From: a bacterium | GTDB lineage: Bacteria > CSSED10-310 > JAJRTK01 | Assembly: GCA_024278345.1 (NCBI GenBank) | Contig: JAJRTK010000185.1 | Coordinates: 1-13,033 of the forward strand | Direction: 5' to 3' | DNA length: 13,033 nucleotides | Part shown: one piece after another, positions 6,115 to 13,033 of the stretch | Position numbering within the stretch: position 1 is the first letter of the stretch | Layout: each line of letters starts with the position of its first letter | Translations under genes and position numbers: made by a program | Notes under the pieces: generated by a model | Told to the model about the DNA's origin: nothing | What the model saw: the letters and a program-made list of their open reading frames with translations, nothing else | The model's database searches: none

Positions 6115-8139
6115 TCAACGAAACTCCAGCGGCCTGCTCGTCACCTCCGTGACCAAGGTGCCGATGTCTAGCACCAGAACGGGTTTTCCATCCCCCAGCT
6201 CCGTGGCGCCGGCAAACCCTCGCATTGCCGCGAGGTAGTCGCCCAGAGGTTTGACCACGATCTCCGCTCGGCCACGGATCTCGTGGGCCAGGAAGGCGAC
6301 CCGGCGATCTCCGCCGTGGGCCACCAACAGAATGGGCGGAGGCTCGGAAATCTCTTCGAGGCCAAAAACTTGATCCAGCCGAAAAAGAGGCAGCGTCGAG
6401 CCTTCGTATTCGATGCCTTCATCGTAAATCCCCCCCGGCGTCTCTCCTGCCGCCAGATCGTACGCACGAGTGATCGACCCCATGGGAACGGCGTAAACCT
6501 GGTTGGCAACCCGAACCAACAGGGAGGGAATGATCACCAACGTCACCGGAAGCACAATGCTCCAGCAGGTCCCCTTGCCGGGTTCGCTGTGGCACTGGAT
6601 CGCGCCTCCCAGCTTGACGACCTTCTTCCGGACAATATCCATGCCCAGCCCGCGACCGCTGAGCTCGGTCACTTTCTCTTGAGTGGAAAAACCCGGAGTG
6701 AAGAGGAACCGGATCAGATCGTCTTCCTCGATCTCCTCGCCTGGAGTCAAAAGGCCGAGATCCCAGGCCTTCTCCCGGATTTCCCCGGGCGCGATCCCCC
6801 GACCGTCATCGCTGACCTCGATGACAATCCGCCTTCCCTGGTGCCGAGCGGTGATCTCGATGCGCCCCGTGGCGGGCTTGCCTTGGGCGACTCGATCATC
6901 AGGAGACTCGATACCATGGCCGATGGCGTTTCGCACAAGGTGGACCAGCGGGTCGGTCATCTCGTCGATGACCATTTTGTCGAGCTCGGTATTTTCACCG
7001 CTGGTGATGAGCTCGACCTCCCGCCCCTCCTCCCGGCTAAGCTTGTGCGCCAGCCTGGAGAGGCGACTAAAAAGGCTTCGGACGGAAACCATCCGCATCT
7101 GGACGATCCGATCTTGGACGGCCAGGACGCTCTTCTCCAGTTGCCGTGAACTCTTCGCTAGGTTTTCCGTCAAGGCGGACCTGCCGTATTCTTCTCGAAA
7201 CGCCTCGGTCAAGTGGTCGAGCTGGCTCTTGACGATGAGCAGCTCACCAATGGTTGTGAGGCTCGATTCCAACTTGTCCAAGGATACGCGGACACTTTGA
7301 AGCTCCAACCGTGTAGACTGGGGCGTCGCCGGCTGATCTGGCGCCACCGGGCGCCCCGATTCCTCCGCCGCGAAGCTCTCCGCTGGCACCGACCGGCGAG
7401 GCAGAGGGACCACCGTCGCCTGTTCTTCCGTGGCTTCCCGGACGCGCTCGACTCCGAGGTTCGAGGCCACCAACACGTCGAACAAGAGCCTATCTTCCCC
7501 GGACTCATCGCTGCTGGGCAAAGTCGTGATCACCTCGCCCACCTTCTGGAGGCGACCGGTTAGCTCTTCCAGATCGACGTCGAAGGTCGCGAAATCAAAA
7601 GCGGCTTTGACGATGAACAGGTCCTTCTCCCGCCGGATGTTCTGGATGAGGCGGTTTTCCTCGTACTCGGTGAGAGAGCCATGGATCGCTTCTGGAAGCT
7701 CCAAATGCCGCCCCAGATCGATGGCTTCCACCTCGCGGTTCGTATCGACGAAATGCTCAATTTGGCCTAGCAAAGTGGAAATATCCGCTTCCTGGACCTT
7801 CGACTCCCCCGTGGTCTCGATGAGCTCGAAAAAGGTCTCAAGGCAGATTTCCAGCAGGCTGGAAAGCTCGGCGGAAAACTTCAGGCGCCCGAGCCGGAGC
7901 TCATCCAAAAGGCTTTCCAAGCCGTGGGCCAGCGCCGCCAGTCGATGGAAGCCCAGCATGTCCGACAACCCCTTGAGGCTGTGAACAAGGCGGAAAAAGC
8001 TGTTCACCGCCTCCTGCGGCGGATCGCCATGAGGAGAATTCCTGGTCAACGCGCCCAGGAGCTTCTCCATCTGCTCCAGCATCTCCTGGGTTTCCGAAAG
8101 AAACTCATCCTTTGCCGCCGTGCGGTCAGGCGTGATCAT
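6115..8139 (-). CDS. cheA: Chemotaxis-type sensor histidine kinase CheA
   Basis: The 674-residue protein shows the full CheA order. The P1 phosphotransfer domain (about 8-125) has the phospho-accepting His53 in LVHSLKG. A P2-like response-regulator binding domain lies at about 155-235, followed by a linker rich in Pro, Ala and Glu. P3 dimerisation is at about 275-345. The P4 ATPase (about 350-530) has the N-box HLVRNAIGHGIE (His400, Asn404), DDGRGI (444-449), F-box FTPGFST (470-476) and GRGLGM (495-500). The CheW-like P5 is at about 535-670. There is no receiver domain. The N-box has Gly407 where the family normally has Asp (NA[IV]DHG). A strong GAGGAG site (plus-strand 8144-8149) precedes the ATG, which overlaps the stop of the transglutaminase gene (ATGA, 8136-8139). 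CheA phosphorylates CheY/CheB-type partners in response to receptors; none is encoded here. Confidence 0.97.
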   Translation of the reverse strand: MITPDRTAAKDEFLSETQEMLEQMEKLLGALTRNSPHGDPPQEAVNSFFRLVHSLKGLSDMLGFHRLAALAHGLESLLDELRLGRLKFSAELSSLLEICLETFFELIETTGESKVQEADISTLLGQIEHFVDTNREVEAIDLGRHLELPEAIHGSLTEYEENRLIQNIRREKDLFIVKAAFDFATFDVDLEELTGRLQKVGEVITTLPSSDESGEDRLLFDVLVASNLGVERVREATEEQATVVPLPRRSVPAESFAAEESGRPVAPDQPATPQSTRLELQSVRVSLDKLESSLTTIGELLIVKSQLDHLTEAFREEYGRSALTENLAKSSRQLEKSVLAVQDRIVQMRMVSVRSLFSRLSRLAHKLSREEGREVELITSGENTELDKMVIDEMTDPLVHLVRNAIGHGIESPDDRVAQGKPATGRIEITARHQGRRIVIEVSDDGRGIAPGEIREKAWDLGLLTPGEEIEEDDLIRFLFTPGFSTQEKVTELSGRGLGMDIVRKKVVKLGGAIQCHSEPGKGTCWSIVLPVTLVIIPSLLVRVANQVYAVPMGSITRAYDLAAGETPGGIYDEGIEYEGSTLPLFRLDQVFGLEEISEPPPILLVAHGGDRRVAFLAHEIRGRAEIVVKPLGDYLAAMRGFAGATELGDGKPVLVLDIGTLVTEVTSRPLEFR

Positions 8140-9437
8140 GGCTCTCCTCGGGAATGGGAAACGGCCCGCCGGAAAAGAGGGGACAAGTCAAGATCGATCC
8201 GTAACAACTCTCGAAGCCCAAGTCGAACAGAAGGGAAACGGACCGTGCCCCGCCGAGTCTCCACCACCAGCTCATAGGTGCCCCGCCCCAAGCCTGAAAT
8301 GGAGAAATCGGCTCCGATCCGCCTCGCCTGCCGGTGCCCCCGCCAACCATCGGCGATGATGCGGACGGGCTCCAGCTCTGTCAGGAAAGGCTCCGGCGCT
8401 TCTCCCCGCACCACAAGACGGCCAAGAACGGCACTCCGCGACAGCGACCGGCCCGGCGACCATGCCGCCACAAGATTGGCGCCGGCGGGCCAACTTGCGC
8501 GGTCGATCTCCAGAAGCCGGTTCACGAAAGCGCCAGCGACGAACTGCCGGTGGAAAGGCTCCGCCGGGTTGGCGGGAACCAATCTTCCGGCCTGTTCCGA
8601 TTCCGCGCCCTCTCTCCCCAAAACCACGAAGTCGGCCGGCAAGAAATTGATGGTTCTGCCCACGTCGGAACCGGTCCAGCCAACGCCGGGATACTCGATT
8701 TCCAGGGCGCGGTGAAACGCGCCACCCACAACCTCGCCATCCCGAAACCAGAGCTGGTAACCGTGGAGGCTCCTGGACGGGACCCCGGCGGAGCGGAGCA
8801 TCGCCACGGCCATGCGGGTCATCCCGACACAATTGGCTGTCCGGCGCGTATAAACCGAGAGCGGATCCTGCTCTCGGCCACCGGCCGTCTCGTAGCGAAC
8901 CTGTTCAGCCAGCCAGTAAAGGACCCCTTCCACAAGCTGCAACCGGCTGTTCACCGTCGTACGAAGGCGCCGGGCCTCCCGCATCGCCTCCGGCGGAAGC
9001 GCTTCGATGGGCAGAAGATAATCCTCCCCATCATCTGGGGCGCCATCCCCTTCCGAAAGGCGCGGCCCGGCCGAAGAAACGCCAACCGGCCGGCGGCGGA
9101 CACCCAAAGGAGTCCTTCCCGGCCGCGATTCTATAGAAATCCTGAAACCCCCATCAGCCGACGGAGAAACCACCTGCTGAAACCCGGCATTCCGGTAGGA
9201 AGAAATGGGGACGGGAAACTCCCGTGTCACTCTGTAATTGCCTTCCGAAACCCCTAAAACCCAGCGAGTCTCCGCTCCCACACACAGGGGAATCAACGCG
9301 GAGCCAATCAGTAGCGAAAGAAGTAGGTATGTGCTTTGATTCACCACGATTCTCACTGGAACCATCAACCCGCACTCATGGGAACCGGCCTTGGTGCAGC
9401 GCATCAGGCCACGCCGGCGAAACGCGATCCTGGCCAT
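8136..9437 (-). CDS. Exported transglutaminase-like protein with C-terminal beta-sandwich domain
   Basis: The chosen ATG at 9437, four bases after the phosphoesterase stop, gives 433 residues. The frame stays open to 9623, but that extension lies inside the phosphoesterase gene and is implausible. An internal ATG at 9365 (residue 25) is an equally possible start. A hydrophobic segment (about 37-52) followed by V-G-A|E (53-56) reads as a signal peptide, so the protein is probably periplasmic. The transglutaminase core has the Cys-His-Asp triad: Cys203 in TANCVGMTRMA, His242 in GAFHRALE and Asp258 in GWTGSDV, with AGVPSRSLHGY (217-227) matching the family's 'GIPAR.V.GY' strand. Residues about 336-413 resemble a carboxypeptidase-regulatory-like beta-sandwich (ISGLGRGTYELVV). 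Such proteins are usually cysteine proteases or amidases acting in the envelope; the substrate is unknown. It is coupled to cheA by an ATGA overlap. Confidence 0.85.
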   Translation of the reverse strand: MARIAFRRRGLMRCTKAGSHECGLMVPVRIVVNQSTYLLLSLLIGSALIPLCVGAETRWVLGVSEGNYRVTREFPVPISSYRNAGFQQVVSPSADGGFRISIESRPGRTPLGVRRRPVGVSSAGPRLSEGDGAPDDGEDYLLPIEALPPEAMREARRLRTTVNSRLQLVEGVLYWLAEQVRYETAGGREQDPLSVYTRRTANCVGMTRMAVAMLRSAGVPSRSLHGYQLWFRDGEVVGGAFHRALEIEYPGVGWTGSDVGRTINFLPADFVVLGREGAESEQAGRLVPANPAEPFHRQFVAGAFVNRLLEIDRASWPAGANLVAAWSPGRSLSRSAVLGRLVVRGEAPEPFLTELEPVRIIADGWRGHRQARRIGADFSISGLGRGTYELVVETRRGTVRFPSVRLGLRELLRIDLDLSPLFRRAVSHSRGEP

Positions 9438-9441
9438 GGTC

Positions 9442-10170
9442 TTAGCGACCGTAGGCCAAGCGATCAATGAGAAAGCGGTGCAACCCCGCCAGCTCCATTT
9501 TCTCCTGCACCTTCTCGATGTCGTAGGGAACGCGCTGGAGCTGGACGCGACGGGTCTCCGTGTCGTAGAAGCCAACGCAGGAATCGGGATTGCCGTCCCG
9601 CGGCTGACCGACACTGCCAACATTGACGATATACCGCCACTCCGGGTTCAGATCGGCTTCCGGCTCACTGTAAACCTTGATCTCGCCCTCCGGCGTCATG
9701 GCAACGATGAAGGGCTGGTGCGAATGGCCTATGAAGCAGATGAACTGCTCGAAAAAAGCGAAGTTGAGGCGGGCATCCTCCGTGGTGAAGATGTAGTTCC
9801 ACATCTCCGGCTGGAACGGCGTTGAGTGGGCGAACAACAGCTCCCATTTCTCCGTGATGATGTCCAGATCCCGCAGATAGTCCACGTGCTCGCTCTTGAG
9901 CATCGAGCTGGTCCACGAGGCGGCCTGGCGTGCGTACTCATTGAAATAGGAAGTGTCGAGAGATCCGATAACCGCGTGATCGTGATTGCCGGCAAGGCAG
10001 AGCGTCACCTTTTTCCGGACGAGATCTACGCACTCGTTGGGGTCGGGACCGTAGCCCACCGTGTCTCCAAGGCAGACAAGAGAATCGTATCCCATCCTTT
10101 CGAGATGCGCCAGACAGCTTTCAAAAGCTTCGAGGTTCGAATGGATATCCGAAACGAAGGCAAGCCTCAT
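9442..10170 (-). CDS. Calcineurin-like metallophosphoesterase
   Basis: The 242-residue protein carries all metal-binding motifs of the family in order: DIHSN (8-12), GDTVGYGPDP (35-44), GNHD (61-64), AHS (114-116) and GHSH (148-151), then the NVGSVGQPRDG signature (183-193). It belongs to the small cytoplasmic COG0639-like group related to YfcE/MJ0936-type phosphodiesterases, which use two metal ions to cleave phosphodiester or phosphomonoester bonds; the true substrate cannot be deduced. No signal peptide or membrane segment. AAGGA lies just before the ATG, which overlaps the nusB stop (ATGA, 10167-10170). Confidence 0.93.
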   Translation of the reverse strand: MRLAFVSDIHSNLEAFESCLAHLERMGYDSLVCLGDTVGYGPDPNECVDLVRKKVTLCLAGNHDHAVIGSLDTSYFNEYARQAASWTSSMLKSEHVDYLRDLDIITEKWELLFAHSTPFQPEMWNYIFTTEDARLNFAFFEQFICFIGHSHQPFIVAMTPEGEIKVYSEPEADLNPEWRYIVNVGSVGQPRDGNPDSCVGFYDTETRRVQLQRVPYDIEKVQEKMELAGLHRFLIDRLAYGR

Positions 10171-11012
10171 GTTTCCTTAGTCTCCGGTTTTTCTTGGCCG
10201 CCGGCTTCGGCATCGATCGTCGAGCCACTGGATGCTTCGGTCCGGAGTCTTGCAGCCATTTCTGGTTCTGGATTCGCTTCACGCGCAGACTCTGGAGCTT
10301 CTTCCTGAACAGCGACGCGTATTTTGTCAAGCATAGCATTAATAAAAGAAGGAGTCTTCTGTTCGCCAAAGATTTTCGCGATCTCGATCGCCTCATTCAA
10401 GATCACTTTGGGCGGCTCTTTGCCATTGATCAACTCAAAGGCAGCCATCCGAAGAAGATTCCGATCGACGGCAGCCATCCTGGAAAGGCTCCATTTTTCG
10501 CTAAAACGCGATAAAAGCGGATCGATCCGGGATAGATTCTCCACCGTGCCGCGCACAAGAAAACGAGCGTAAACGATCTCTTCTCGGGTCGGTGGGCGAG
10601 GCGAGCCGTTGGGATGAGAGGAATCCTTACAGTAATCGAGCCAAATTCCGGAGTGCTTCACAAGCTCATCGAGGCATGAGGAAGCACGGGCTTTCTGTAA
10701 GCTTGATGGGGAGGGTTCTTGAAGGTGAGAATCGGGAGTCTCCTGCCCACAAGAGAGAGTGGGTTCTTGGGGGAAAGAGGCGACGAGCACTTGCCGTGAA
10801 GAGGCAGGGGATTCCTGGCAAGAAGAACCGGGAATTGGCTCCGCCGAGGAGATGGGAGGCTCTTGGGTGGCAGCCGCCGGTGTTTCCCCGTGAATGTCCA
10901 GGGCATAGATCGCCTGAAGCGCCAGGATCCGCGATCTCCGGCGCGTGCCGCCCTTCCAGCGCTGGGCGCTGCTTTCACCGCGCCCAATGGAATGTTCGGA
11001 AAACCCGTTCAA
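10167..11012 (-). CDS. nusB: Transcription antitermination factor NusB with repeat insertion and long tail
   Basis: NusB, with S10 (NusE), binds boxA RNA in antitermination complexes, for example on rRNA operons. The core is recognisable: [19 protein letters not shown] (24-42) is helix 1, and the rest of the fold runs from about 114 to 235 with [14 protein letters not shown] (147-160), [16 protein letters not shown] (179-194), [14 protein letters not shown] (203-216) and [11 protein letters not shown] (222-232). At 281 residues it is nearly twice the usual 130-165. The excess is an insertion of eight 8-residue repeats (50-113) and a polar, Glu-rich tail (about 236-281). The start is TTG, supported by a GGAGA site 7 bases upstream and by the TTGA overlap with the ribH stop (11009-11012); no in-frame ATG exists before the core. 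Confidence 0.93.
   Translation of the reverse strand: MNGFSEHSIGRGESSAQRWKGGTRRRSRILALQAIYALDIHGETPAAATQEPPISSAEPIPGSSCQESPASSRQVLVASFPQEPTLSCGQETPDSHLQEPSPSSLQKARASSCLDELVKHSGIWLDYCKDSSHPNGSPRPPTREEIVYARFLVRGTVENLSRIDPLLSRFSEKWSLSRMAAVDRNLLRMAAFELINGKEPPKVILNEAIEIAKIFGEQKTPSFINAMLDKIRVAVQEEAPESAREANPEPEMAARLRTEASSGSTIDAEAGGQEKPETKET
10674..10865 (-). repeat. Eight tandem 24-bp repeats inside nusB (8-residue units, consensus Q-E-P-x-x-S-S-x)
   Basis: Codons 50-113 of nusB divide exactly into eight 8-residue units with no indels. Seven of the eight start with Gln, four start with Gln-Glu followed by Pro or Ser, and all eight have Ser at position 6; five have Ser also at position 7. At the DNA level CAAGAACCC starts unit 5 (10769) and unit 7 (10721), and related words recur at 48-bp steps (10817, 10865). 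A ninth, more decayed unit (GETPAAAT, 42-49) may precede them. The units are diverged at third positions and elsewhere, so this is an old expansion rather than a recent slippage event. Confidence 0.85.
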
Positions 11013-11500
11013 GAGCCGTTCTCCGTTGTTTCCCGGGAGCTCCTGGCCAGGAGATCGACGGTCTCCATGGCACTCATCGCCGCTTCCCAGCCTTTGTTTC
11101 CCATCTTCGTGCCCGCTCTTTCCACGGCCTGCTCGATGGTATCACAAGTCAGGACGCCATAGGTGATGGGCGTGCCGCTGGCCAAACTGACCTGTGCAAT
11201 CCCCTTGGTAACTTCGGCGGCGATGTAATCGAAATGGGGCGTGCTGCCGCGGATAAGGGCACCTAGACAGATGATACCATCGTGCTGGTCCAGGCGCGCC
11301 ACATGTTGCGCCACCAGGGGAATCTCGAACGATCCCGGCACGCGGTAGACACTCAGGGCGTCTTCGGCAGCCCCGTGGCGGACAAGGCAGTCCAGGGCCC
11401 CTTCCAGGAGGCGCTCCGTGATGAAATTGTTGAACCGGGAGACCACAAGCGCGAAGCTGCGGCCCGTGGCATCGAGTTTTCCTTCAAACGTTCTGGGCAT
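11009..11500 (-). CDS. ribH: 6,7-dimethyl-8-ribityllumazine synthase
   Basis: This is the penultimate enzyme of riboflavin synthesis: it condenses 5-amino-6-ribitylaminouracil with 3,4-dihydroxy-2-butanone 4-phosphate and typically assembles as pentamers or 60-mer capsids. The 163-residue length is typical. Visible motifs are SRFNNFIT (21-28), VPGSFEIP (54-61), [15 protein letters not shown] (80-94) with the catalytic-type His89, and [12 protein letters not shown] (130-141). The ATG follows the ribBA stop by 15 bases with only a weak GAG upstream. The last codons overlap the TTG of nusB. Confidence 0.97.
   Translation of the reverse strand: MPRTFEGKLDATGRSFALVVSRFNNFITERLLEGALDCLVRHGAAEDALSVYRVPGSFEIPLVAQHVARLDQHDGIICLGALIRGSTPHFDYIAAEVTKGIAQVSLASGTPITYGVLTCDTIEQAVERAGTKMGNKGWEAAMSAMETVDLLARSSRETTENGS
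11020..11024 (-). promoter_or_regulatory. Shine-Dalgarno site that fixes the TTG start of nusB
   Basis: On the minus strand GGAGA lies inside the end of ribH, 7 bases before the TTG at 11010-11012. It supports a TTG start for nusB overlapping the ribH TGA. Confidence 0.75.
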
Positions 11501-11515
11501 CGCATTTGGCTCGGG

Positions 11516-12733
11516 TTAGGAGTCGAGCCCAGACAGCATGTGTCCGAGCTTCGAGCGTTTCGTTTTGAGGTACTGGAGATTCGTGGAAGTGGGCGGGACT
11601 TCCAAGGGAACGCGCTCTACTACCGTCAAGCCGTAGAGCTGGAGGCCGACAATTTTCTTGGGATTGTTCGTCAGAACGCGCAAGCGGTGGACCCCCAGAT
11701 CCGCCAAAATCTGTGCGCCTATGCCATAGTCTCGAAAGTCGGCGGGAAATCCAAGGGCCAGGTTGGCCTGAACGGTATCGTGGCCGCGATCCTGGAGCTG
11801 GTAGGCTAAAAGTTTGTTCGACAAACCGATTCCTCGGCCCTCCTGGCGCAAATAAAGAAGAACGCCACGCCCCTCCCGGGCGATCTGCTTCATGGCCATC
11901 TGGAGTTGTTGGCCACAGTCACACCGCTGGGATCCAAAGACATCCCCCGTGAGACACTCAGAATGGATCCGCACGAGCACCGGGTCATTGGGGAGCAAGT
12001 CCCCACAAACCAGGGCAATGTGGGTCTCTTGGTCCACAGTGGATGTGTAGCCGCAAGCCTGGAACAATCCATGGGGCGTCGGTAACTCCACCCGGGCCAC
12101 CTGCCGAACTAGGGTCTCCGTGCGCATCCGGTGGGAGATAAGATCCTCGATGGAGATCATCTTCACACCAAGAGCTTGAGCCACCTCGGAGAGCCCCTTC
12201 AGATCCGCCAGATCACCTGATCGGTCCAGGATTTTGCACAGAACACCCGCCGGCGCCAGACCCGCAAGTCGCGCCAGATCGACGGAGGCCTCGGGAGACG
12301 AAGCACGCTTGAGGACCCCGCCCGTGCGGCAGCGAAGTGGAAAAACATGTCCCGGCCGAGACAGATCCGAAGGCTCGGTTTTCGGATCGATGGCCATCCG
12401 GATGGTCCAGGCGCGATCCGCCGCGGAAATCCCCGTGGACACCCCGCGCGCAGCCTCGATGGAAACGGTGAAGGGCTCCCGACTCAGAGGAACCCGGGCC
12501 TCCCCCTCCGAAACCATCATGGGGAGCTCCAGATCCCGAACGCGCTCCTCGGTCAAAGCAAGGCAAATCAGCCCACGGGCATGCCGCGCCATGGCATTCA
12601 CCACCGCCGAGTCAACCTTCTCCGCGGCGCAGATCAGGTCGCCCTGGACCTGGTCCTTGAAGCTGTCCACCACGATGACCATGCGGCCCGCCGCTAAATC
12701 GGCAAGCACCTCGAAAACTGTCGAAAAACCCAT
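11516..12733 (-). CDS. ribBA: RibBA: GTP cyclohydrolase II fused to a degenerate DHBP-synthase domain
   Basis: From the ATG at 12733 the protein is 405 residues, the usual RibBA length. The C-terminal GTP cyclohydrolase II half (about 205-405) looks fully active: [18 protein letters not shown] with zinc ligands Cys260, Cys271 and Cys273, [11 protein letters not shown] (294-304), [11 protein letters not shown] (333-343), LTNNPKK (354-360) and TKRSKLGH (391-398). The N-terminal DHBP-synthase half keeps the fold ([31 protein letters not shown]) but lacks active-site residues: the acidic DDEDRENEGD loop reads [10 protein letters not shown] (23-32), GHTEA reads SSPEA (145-149) and IC-E reads LC-K (Lys167). 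A separate ribB is therefore expected elsewhere. The frame stays open to an ATG at 12898 that has a better ribosome site; the extra 55 residues have no family counterpart, and their third-position GC (about half) is lower than in the gene body. Confidence 0.93.
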   Translation of the reverse strand: MGFSTVFEVLADLAAGRMVIVVDSFKDQVQGDLICAAEKVDSAVVNAMARHARGLICLALTEERVRDLELPMMVSEGEARVPLSREPFTVSIEAARGVSTGISAADRAWTIRMAIDPKTEPSDLSRPGHVFPLRCRTGGVLKRASSPEASVDLARLAGLAPAGVLCKILDRSGDLADLKGLSEVAQALGVKMISIEDLISHRMRTETLVRQVARVELPTPHGLFQACGYTSTVDQETHIALVCGDLLPNDPVLVRIHSECLTGDVFGSQRCDCGQQLQMAMKQIAREGRGVLLYLRQEGRGIGLSNKLLAYQLQDRGHDTVQANLALGFPADFRDYGIGAQILADLGVHRLRVLTNNPKKIVGLQLYGLTVVERVPLEVPPTSTNLQYLKTKRSKLGHMLSGLDS

Positions 12734-12812
12734 GGAGCCCGATCCATTCTGTTGAAACCTACCAAACTTACGATATCTCGCTGAGCACCGAGCCACCCAG
12801 TTCCTTGCCAAA

Positions 12813-12864
12813 AGGGCCGGCCCTGGAACGGAAGGCCATTTTTCCTCTGGTTGCCTTCCGCTCC
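12813..12864 (-). promoter_or_regulatory. Adjacent strong hairpin and palindrome in the ribE-ribBA spacer
   Basis: A 12-bp stem (one G-T pair) joins 12853-12864 with 12825-12836, closing a 16-base loop; its innermost 8 pairs CGGAAGGC/GCCTTCCG are perfect. It is followed directly, in the direction of transcription, by the 12-bp palindrome AGGGCCGGCCCT (12813-12824) and then TTTT (CCCTTTTGG). The pair lies 80-131 bases before the ribBA start at 12733. It could attenuate, stabilise or process the transcript. It lacks FMN-riboswitch consensus elements. Confidence 0.45.
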
Positions 12865-12900
12865 CATCGGTCACAGCCGCTCCCGCTGCTCGCCTCATCG

Positions 12901-12907
12901 CCTCTCC
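12901..12907 (-). promoter_or_regulatory. Strong Shine-Dalgarno before the alternative ribBA start at 12898
   Basis: Minus-strand GGAGAGG lies two bases before an ATG at 12896-12898, with the GGAG core spaced 5 bases from it. This ATG is in frame with ribBA. Either RibBA has a 55-residue N-terminal extension, or a coding leader is translated through the hairpin region. The start at 12733 has only weak purine-rich sequence upstream. Confidence 0.5.
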
Positions 12908-12926
12908 CCCTTGCTTTCGGGAAACC

Positions 12927-13033
12927 TCATAGATAACCCTGGCGCCCCAGAAGCTCTTCCGTCAACCCTCCACCATCACTGGAATTTTCCCGGTCGTGGG
13001 GCCGGAGCATCCGCTCCACATACTTGGCGATAA
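12927..13033 (-). CDS. ribE: Riboflavin synthase alpha subunit, C-terminal end (partial)
   Basis: The last 34 codons and the TGA are in the window; the gene continues beyond the right edge. The translation begins [11 protein letters not shown] and ends [12 protein letters not shown], matching the conserved C-terminus of riboflavin synthase (typically D-[IL]-[IL]-A-K-Y-V-E-[RK] followed by a short tail ending in [ST]-x-E-x-L-x-x-x-G-[FY]-L). The enzyme dismutates two lumazine molecules to riboflavin. Its position just before ribBA and ribH supports the call. The gap to ribBA is 193 bases, or 28 bases if ribBA starts at 12898. Confidence 0.85.
   Translation of the reverse strand, partial: IAKYVERMLRPHDRENSSDGGGLTEELLGRQGYL

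Noticed and set aside
5885-6118. Minus-strand frame of 77 codons in the cheA-cheW spacer, starting TTG at the cheA stop
   Set aside because: No ribosome site and no family resemblance; the inverted repeats explain the sequence better than coding does.
8334-9257. Plus-strand open frame of 307 codons opposite the transglutaminase gene, and similar frames opposite cheA (6283-7149, 6683-7300)
   Set aside because: Shadows of strongly supported minus-strand coding sequences.
9438-9623. Extended N-terminus of the transglutaminase protein
   Set aside because: The extra 62 codons lie within the end of the phosphoesterase gene, and the signal peptide is placed sensibly only with a start at 9437 or 9365.
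12734-12926. FMN riboswitch before ribBA
   Set aside because: Conserved elements of the RFN aptamer (AGGGUGAAAUUCCC-like and GCCCGCGAGC-like segments) are not present on the minus strand; a riboswitch upstream of ribE, outside the window, remains possible.

Overview
The window is a GC-rich stretch (roughly 60% by eye) from a Gram-negative-type bacterium. Every convincing gene lies on the minus strand, so transcription runs from the right edge (13033) to the left. Two predicted exported proteins, a MutL with endonuclease motifs (usual in bacteria without MutH) and a CheA/CheW pair fit a deep-branching, motile or surface-signalling lineage such as Nitrospirota, NC10, Acidobacteriota or a deltaproteobacterial relative. 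The phylum cannot be fixed from this sequence.

Layout in transcription order: the 3' end of ribE (riboflavin synthase), a 193-base structured spacer, ribBA, ribH, nusB, a calcineurin-like metallophosphoesterase, an exported transglutaminase-like protein, cheA, a 299-base non-coding but highly self-complementary spacer, cheW, mutL, an exported HEAT-repeat protein, and finally a hairpin-rich non-coding block (2-293) bounded by 19-bp inverted repeats. Nothing clear is visible in 294-407 between that block and the last stop codon, only a 6-bp hairpin without a T tract. Five junctions are tight: 4-bp stop/start overlaps at ribH/nusB (TTGA) and at nusB/phosphoesterase, transglutaminase/cheA and mutL/HEAT (ATGA), plus a 4-bp gap between phosphoesterase and transglutaminase. 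This is strong evidence of cotranscription and translational coupling from ribBA to cheA and again from mutL to the HEAT gene.

Functionally, ribE-ribBA-ribH-nusB is a familiar riboflavin/antitermination cluster. The downstream genes (signalling histidine kinase, coupling protein, exported protease-like fold, exported solenoid, mismatch repair) are not an obvious pathway. The stop-to-start coupling of the transglutaminase gene to cheA suggests an envelope/signalling module rather than classical chemotaxis, because no receptor, CheY, CheB or CheR is present here.

The most notable observations are: (1) the DHBP-synthase half of RibBA has lost its acidic loop, the GHTEA histidine and the Glu of the ICE motif, while the GTP cyclohydrolase II half is intact; (2) NusB carries an insertion of eight tandem 8-residue repeats (24-bp DNA period) between its first helix and the rest of the fold; (3) the cheA-cheW spacer can fold into a branched structure closed by an 11-bp helix; (4) the left end has a compact array of hairpins inside terminal inverted repeats, resembling a non-autonomous mobile or REP-like element.
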